Positions 61,359-64,000 of a DNA stretch of 64,000 bases are shown piece by piece; position 1 is the first letter of the stretch; each line of letters begins with the position of its first letter. The position numbers were made by a program, and so were the translations under genes. The DNA comes from Microvirga rosea (GTDB lineage: Bacteria > Pseudomonadota > Alphaproteobacteria > Rhizobiales > Beijerinckiaceae), in the NCBI RefSeq assembly GCF_020595095.1, contig NZ_JAJDOP010000003.1:496001-560000 (forward strand), given 5' to 3'. The notes beneath the pieces were generated by a model. The model was not told where the DNA came from and made no database searches. It saw only the letters and a program-made list of their open reading frames with translations.

Positions 61359-61526
61359 GAGGGCCTCGGGAGAGCGAACGAACGGAAATGCCGTTTCCAC
61401 TCCGATCAATGATGGCAAGCCACGCGCTTGTCGAGGCTCAAGATCCGGTCTAAGCGCCTGCTGAACTTCCATAACCGTCCTGCCGACGGCACCGATTTCA
61501 CCTTTCAGCCCGCACCGATTTTCCCC

Positions 61527-62450
61527 ATGTCCGCCGTCCTCGCCAGCCTGATTCCCACCTTTCTCATCATGGCCACGGGCTGGCTGGCGCGGGCGACGAA
61601 CTTCGTGGACGAAAGGCAGTGGAGCGGATTGGAGCGGGTGACTTACATCATCCTGTTCCCGGCCCTCATCATCGATACTCTGTCCCGGGCGGATCTGTCG
61701 TCCGTGCCGGTCCTTGGCGTCGGCGGCGCGCTGGTTTCCGCCATCCTGCTCATGGCCGTCCTCATGCTGGCCCTTCGGCCCGTCCTGGAACGCCGTCTCG
61801 GAGTCGACGGACCGAGCTTCACTTCGATCTTCCAGGGCGCGACGCGGTGGAACACCTTCATCGGCCTTGCGGTCGCCGGCAGCCTGTTCGGCCAACGAGG
61901 CGTGGCGCTGATCGCCGTCGCAATCGCCGCGATGGTGCCCCTGCTCAACCTCTTGGCCTTCTATGTTTTCATCCGCTACGCAGGCCGACCCCGTCAGAGC
62001 CCATTTGAGATTCTGCGGTCCTTCGTCACCAATCCCTTCATATGGTCCTGTGCCGTCGGCCTTGCCCTGAACCTGCTGGCGCCGCCCCTGCCGAAGCCGC
62101 TCTCGGCCTTCATCGACATGACCGGACGCGCAGCTCTTGCGGCGGGATTGCTCGTCGTTGGAGCAGGACTCGACATCCGCCGCCTCACAAGGCCAGGTTC
62201 GGCGCATTTCCTTGCGGCGGCCCTCAAGCTCGTCCTGCTTCCGGTCATGGCCGTGAGCCTCGCACGGCTGGCCGGCGTGTCGGGGGACGATTTGGTCGTA
62301 ACGATCGTTGCGGCGTCGGTCCCCTCCGCGAGTGCGGCTTATGTCCTCGCGCGCCAAATGGGTGGCAATGCTCCGTTGATGGCCGAAATCCTGACCCTGC
62401 AAACCCTCCTGGCCATGGTGTCGATGCCCTTCTTGATTGCCTATCTCTGA
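61527..62450 (+). CDS. AEC family transporter (auxin efflux carrier-like)
   Basis: A 307-residue protein with about ten predicted membrane helices in two inverted halves. It starts MSAVLASLIPTFLIMATGWL. SLFGQRGVALIAVAIAAMVP and the end VASVPSASAAYVLARQMGGN are characteristic of the AEC family (bile/arsenite/riboflavin superfamily); the latter is the crossover motif. Substrates in bacteria are organic acids such as malate or malonate, unknown here. It is divergent from arfB with 168 bases between. Confidence 0.9.
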   Translation: MSAVLASLIPTFLIMATGWLARATNFVDERQWSGLERVTYIILFPALIIDTLSRADLSSVPVLGVGGALVSAILLMAVLMLALRPVLERRLGVDGPSFTSIFQGATRWNTFIGLAVAGSLFGQRGVALIAVAIAAMVPLLNLLAFYVFIRYAGRPRQSPFEILRSFVTNPFIWSCAVGLALNLLAPPLPKPLSAFIDMTGRAALAAGLLVVGAGLDIRRLTRPGSAHFLAAALKLVLLPVMAVSLARLAGVSGDDLVVTIVAASVPSASAAYVLARQMGGNAPLMAEILTLQTLLAMVSMPFLIAYL

Positions 62451-62548
62451 CGCATTACAACCAAAAGTTAAATTAGTGATCTTGTAATATTTCGGGTTGT
62501 ATTGCTATCTAGAGCGTCCCTCGCAACTCAGATCGGCATACGCGACTC

Positions 62549-62782
62549 ATGTCCAAAGCTTCGCTCCGCACCAGCAAGAAGAAGTCCACGGCACCGGCCA
62601 CGAGCGAGCGGGGTTTGGCGGCAGGTTCCTCTCTCGTGGAGACGGCCCAGTACATCGCTGAATTTACGGCAGAACTGTCGTTTCTCGCCCGACGCTCGAA
62701 CCTGGACCTTCTCGCCTACCTGCTCGATATGGCGCGACTGGAGGCGACCCGGAGCGTCCAGAGCAGCAAGAGGGAGCGATAG
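62549..62782 (+). CDS. Small conserved protein of unknown function
   Basis: A 77-residue protein. The first 25 residues are basic and low in complexity (KASLRTSKKKSTAPAT), followed by an amphipathic helical segment VETAQYIAEFTAELSFLARR and LDLLAYLLDMARLEA. The helical half resembles a short protein common in Rhizobiales, as far as I remember, with no known function. It has no signal peptide or membrane helix. It is convergent with dprA, three bases apart, and its 5' side is AT-rich. Confidence 0.65.
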   Translation: MSKASLRTSKKKSTAPATSERGLAAGSSLVETAQYIAEFTAELSFLARRSNLDLLAYLLDMARLEATRSVQSSKRER

Positions 62783-62785
62783 CGC

Positions 62786-63988
62786 TCAGCGGCCCGGCGT
62801 CAGAGAGACTGCATTGCCGCCATGCCTCTCGAGACGGCCGGCGATTTCAAGTTCGAGCAGGCTCATCTGGATGACGCGGATCGGGAGGCCGGTCTGGCGC
62901 ACAAGATCGTCGACGGAAACCGGTGACGGACCAAGATAGTCTTCAAGACTTACGGTTGTGGGGACGGACACGGTTTCATCGAGGGTTCCAGCCTCTGGCT
63001 CGATGGCGCCGACAGGGGCACGGGGCACGCCCGGCAGATCCAGCTCGTCCCACAATTCTTCGGTCTGAACGAGATGGCGGGGTTCCTCCACGCCCGTCTC
63101 GGGGCGCAGACCGGCCGCAACAAGCGGCTCCAGCACGCTGGTGATATGATCGAGTTCAGCGCAGAGATTGGCCCCGTCGCGAATCAGGTCGTTGGTCCCC
63201 TCGGCCCGGGGATCGAGCGGAGATCCCGGGACGGCGAACACCTCGCGACCCTGTTCCAAGGCAAATCGCGCCGTGATGAGCGAGCCTGAACGGCGCGCCG
63301 CCTCGACAACCACAACTCCATAGGAGAGTCCGGAAACGATCCTGTTCCGGCGGGGAAAGTCACGGCCGCGCGGTTCCCACCCGAACGGCATTTCCGACAC
63401 GATGGCTCCGCCATGGTCCACGATGGCCTCGACGAGAGGCTCGTTCTGAGACGGATAAATCCTGTCCTGTCCCCCGGCCAGGACGGCAACGGTCCCCGCC
63501 TCCAGGGCAGCCTTGTGGGCTCGCGTGTCGATCCCTCGGGCGAGCCCGGAAACAACGACGTAACCGGCCTCCCCCAGCTGCCGCGACAATCGCTCCGTGA
63601 AGGTCAGCCCGGACGCGGACGCGTTGCGCGAGCCGACCATGGCGACGGCCGGCCTCGATAGAACCTCGGTCGAACCACGGACCGCGATCAAGGGCGGCGC
63701 GGTGTCGACCGCTTGCAGCGCCTTGGGATATTCCGGCTCACCCATGGCGATGAAGCGTGCGCCCAAACGTGACGCAGCGGCCATCTCCTTCTCGGCTTCC
63801 GCCCGGCCCGTCACCTTGAGGACAAGCCGACCGCCGCGCCGTGCAAGGTCCGGCAAGGCTTCGAGCGCGGCCGATGCGCCGCCGAATTGGTTGATCAGAG
63901 CCCGAAAGGTCCTGGGCCCCACATTCTCGGAGCGGATGAGGCGCAGCCAGTCGAGCCGCTGTTCATCGGTGAGGCGGGACCCGCTCAT
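62786..63988 (-). CDS. dprA: DNA-processing protein DprA
   Basis: A 400-residue protein that binds single-stranded DNA and loads RecA during natural transformation. The Rossmann-like core has AMVGSRNASASGLTFTERLS, VVSGLARGIDTRAHKAALEA, TVAVLAGGQDRIYPSQNEPL and SGSLITARFALEQGREVFAV. An N-terminal SAM-like helical part and a C-terminal winged-helix domain (near VDDLVRQTGLPIRVIQM) are present. It begins MSGSRLTDEQRLDWLRLIRS, close to the window end. Other competence genes are outside the window. Confidence 0.95.
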   Translation of the reverse strand: MSGSRLTDEQRLDWLRLIRSENVGPRTFRALINQFGGASAALEALPDLARRGGRLVLKVTGRAEAEKEMAAASRLGARFIAMGEPEYPKALQAVDTAPPLIAVRGSTEVLSRPAVAMVGSRNASASGLTFTERLSRQLGEAGYVVVSGLARGIDTRAHKAALEAGTVAVLAGGQDRIYPSQNEPLVEAIVDHGGAIVSEMPFGWEPRGRDFPRRNRIVSGLSYGVVVVEAARRSGSLITARFALEQGREVFAVPGSPLDPRAEGTNDLIRDGANLCAELDHITSVLEPLVAAGLRPETGVEEPRHLVQTEELWDELDLPGVPRAPVGAIEPEAGTLDETVSVPTTVSLEDYLGPSPVSVDDLVRQTGLPIRVIQMSLLELEIAGRLERHGGNAVSLTPGR

Positions 63989-64000
63989 CCTTTTTGTCCG

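Noticed and set aside
61359..62402. Long upstream extension of arfB
   Set aside because: ArfB has about 140 residues; the extension is antisense to the AEC permease gene.

Overview
This window is almost entirely core chromosome of a GC-rich alphaproteobacterium. Gene order and protein style point to the Hyphomicrobiales (Rhizobiales), most like the Methylobacteriaceae; a Microvirga- or Methylobacterium-like organism is my guess, not something the window proves. Supporting evidence is the blocks glyA-nrdR-ribD-ribE-ribH-nusB-thiL, era-rnc-lepB-acpS-pdxJ, rpsF-rpsR-DUF2232-rplI-dnaB-alr-radA, cvpA-purF and guaB-MAPEG-rsmB-guaA, plus the Mg-type HemB and the Bpt aminoacyl transferase. I saw no tRNA, rRNA, insertion sequence, prophage or CRISPR array.

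Layout. 0.2-7.1 kb (minus strand): one-carbon, riboflavin and thiamin operon (glyA to thiL) ending in an MFS transporter, with several stop/start overlaps. 7.2-10.4 kb (minus): a YcbB-type L,D-transpeptidase, a small membrane protein and a 3-hydroxyisobutyryl-CoA hydrolase-like protein. 10.6-15.6 kb (plus): hemB, an unusual LivH-type permease with a lipoprotein-like N-terminal domain, threonine ammonia-lyase, an RDD membrane protein and Bpt. 15.7-19.2 kb (minus): a small exported protein, parC, recO. 19.4-23.3 kb (plus): a proline-rich OmpA-family protein and a soluble MCP carrying a PilZ domain. 23.3-27.0 kb (minus): era, rnc, lepB, acpS, pdxJ. 27.3-34.0 kb (plus): ribosomal protein/replication operon. 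34.1-35.2 kb: a cadherin/RTX protein that looks like an accessory insertion. 35.5-38.5 kb (plus): cvpA, purF, an SDR. 38.7-41.4 kb (minus): der, a TPR membrane protein, NnrU. 41.7-44.3 kb (plus): TRAP transporter membrane subunits without a binding protein. 44.4-51.1 kb (mostly minus): aldo/keto reductase, rpiB, guaA, an RsmB-like methyltransferase, MAPEG and guaB, with a tiny lipoprotein gene on the plus strand. 51.3-64 kb: DHA2-type MFS, exported dienelactone hydrolase, galactose dehydrogenase, rlmE, Ppx/GppA, aminotransferase, the EF-P modification cluster (efp, epmA, epmB), arfB, an AEC permease, a small conserved protein and dprA.

I did not find a clear new multi-gene system. The most interesting leads are the LivH fusion, the c-di-GMP-ready cytoplasmic MCP, two long dyads in front of the TRAP operon and bpt, the RTX protein with its own promoter, and the clustering of EF-P modification genes with the ribosome-rescue factor ArfB.
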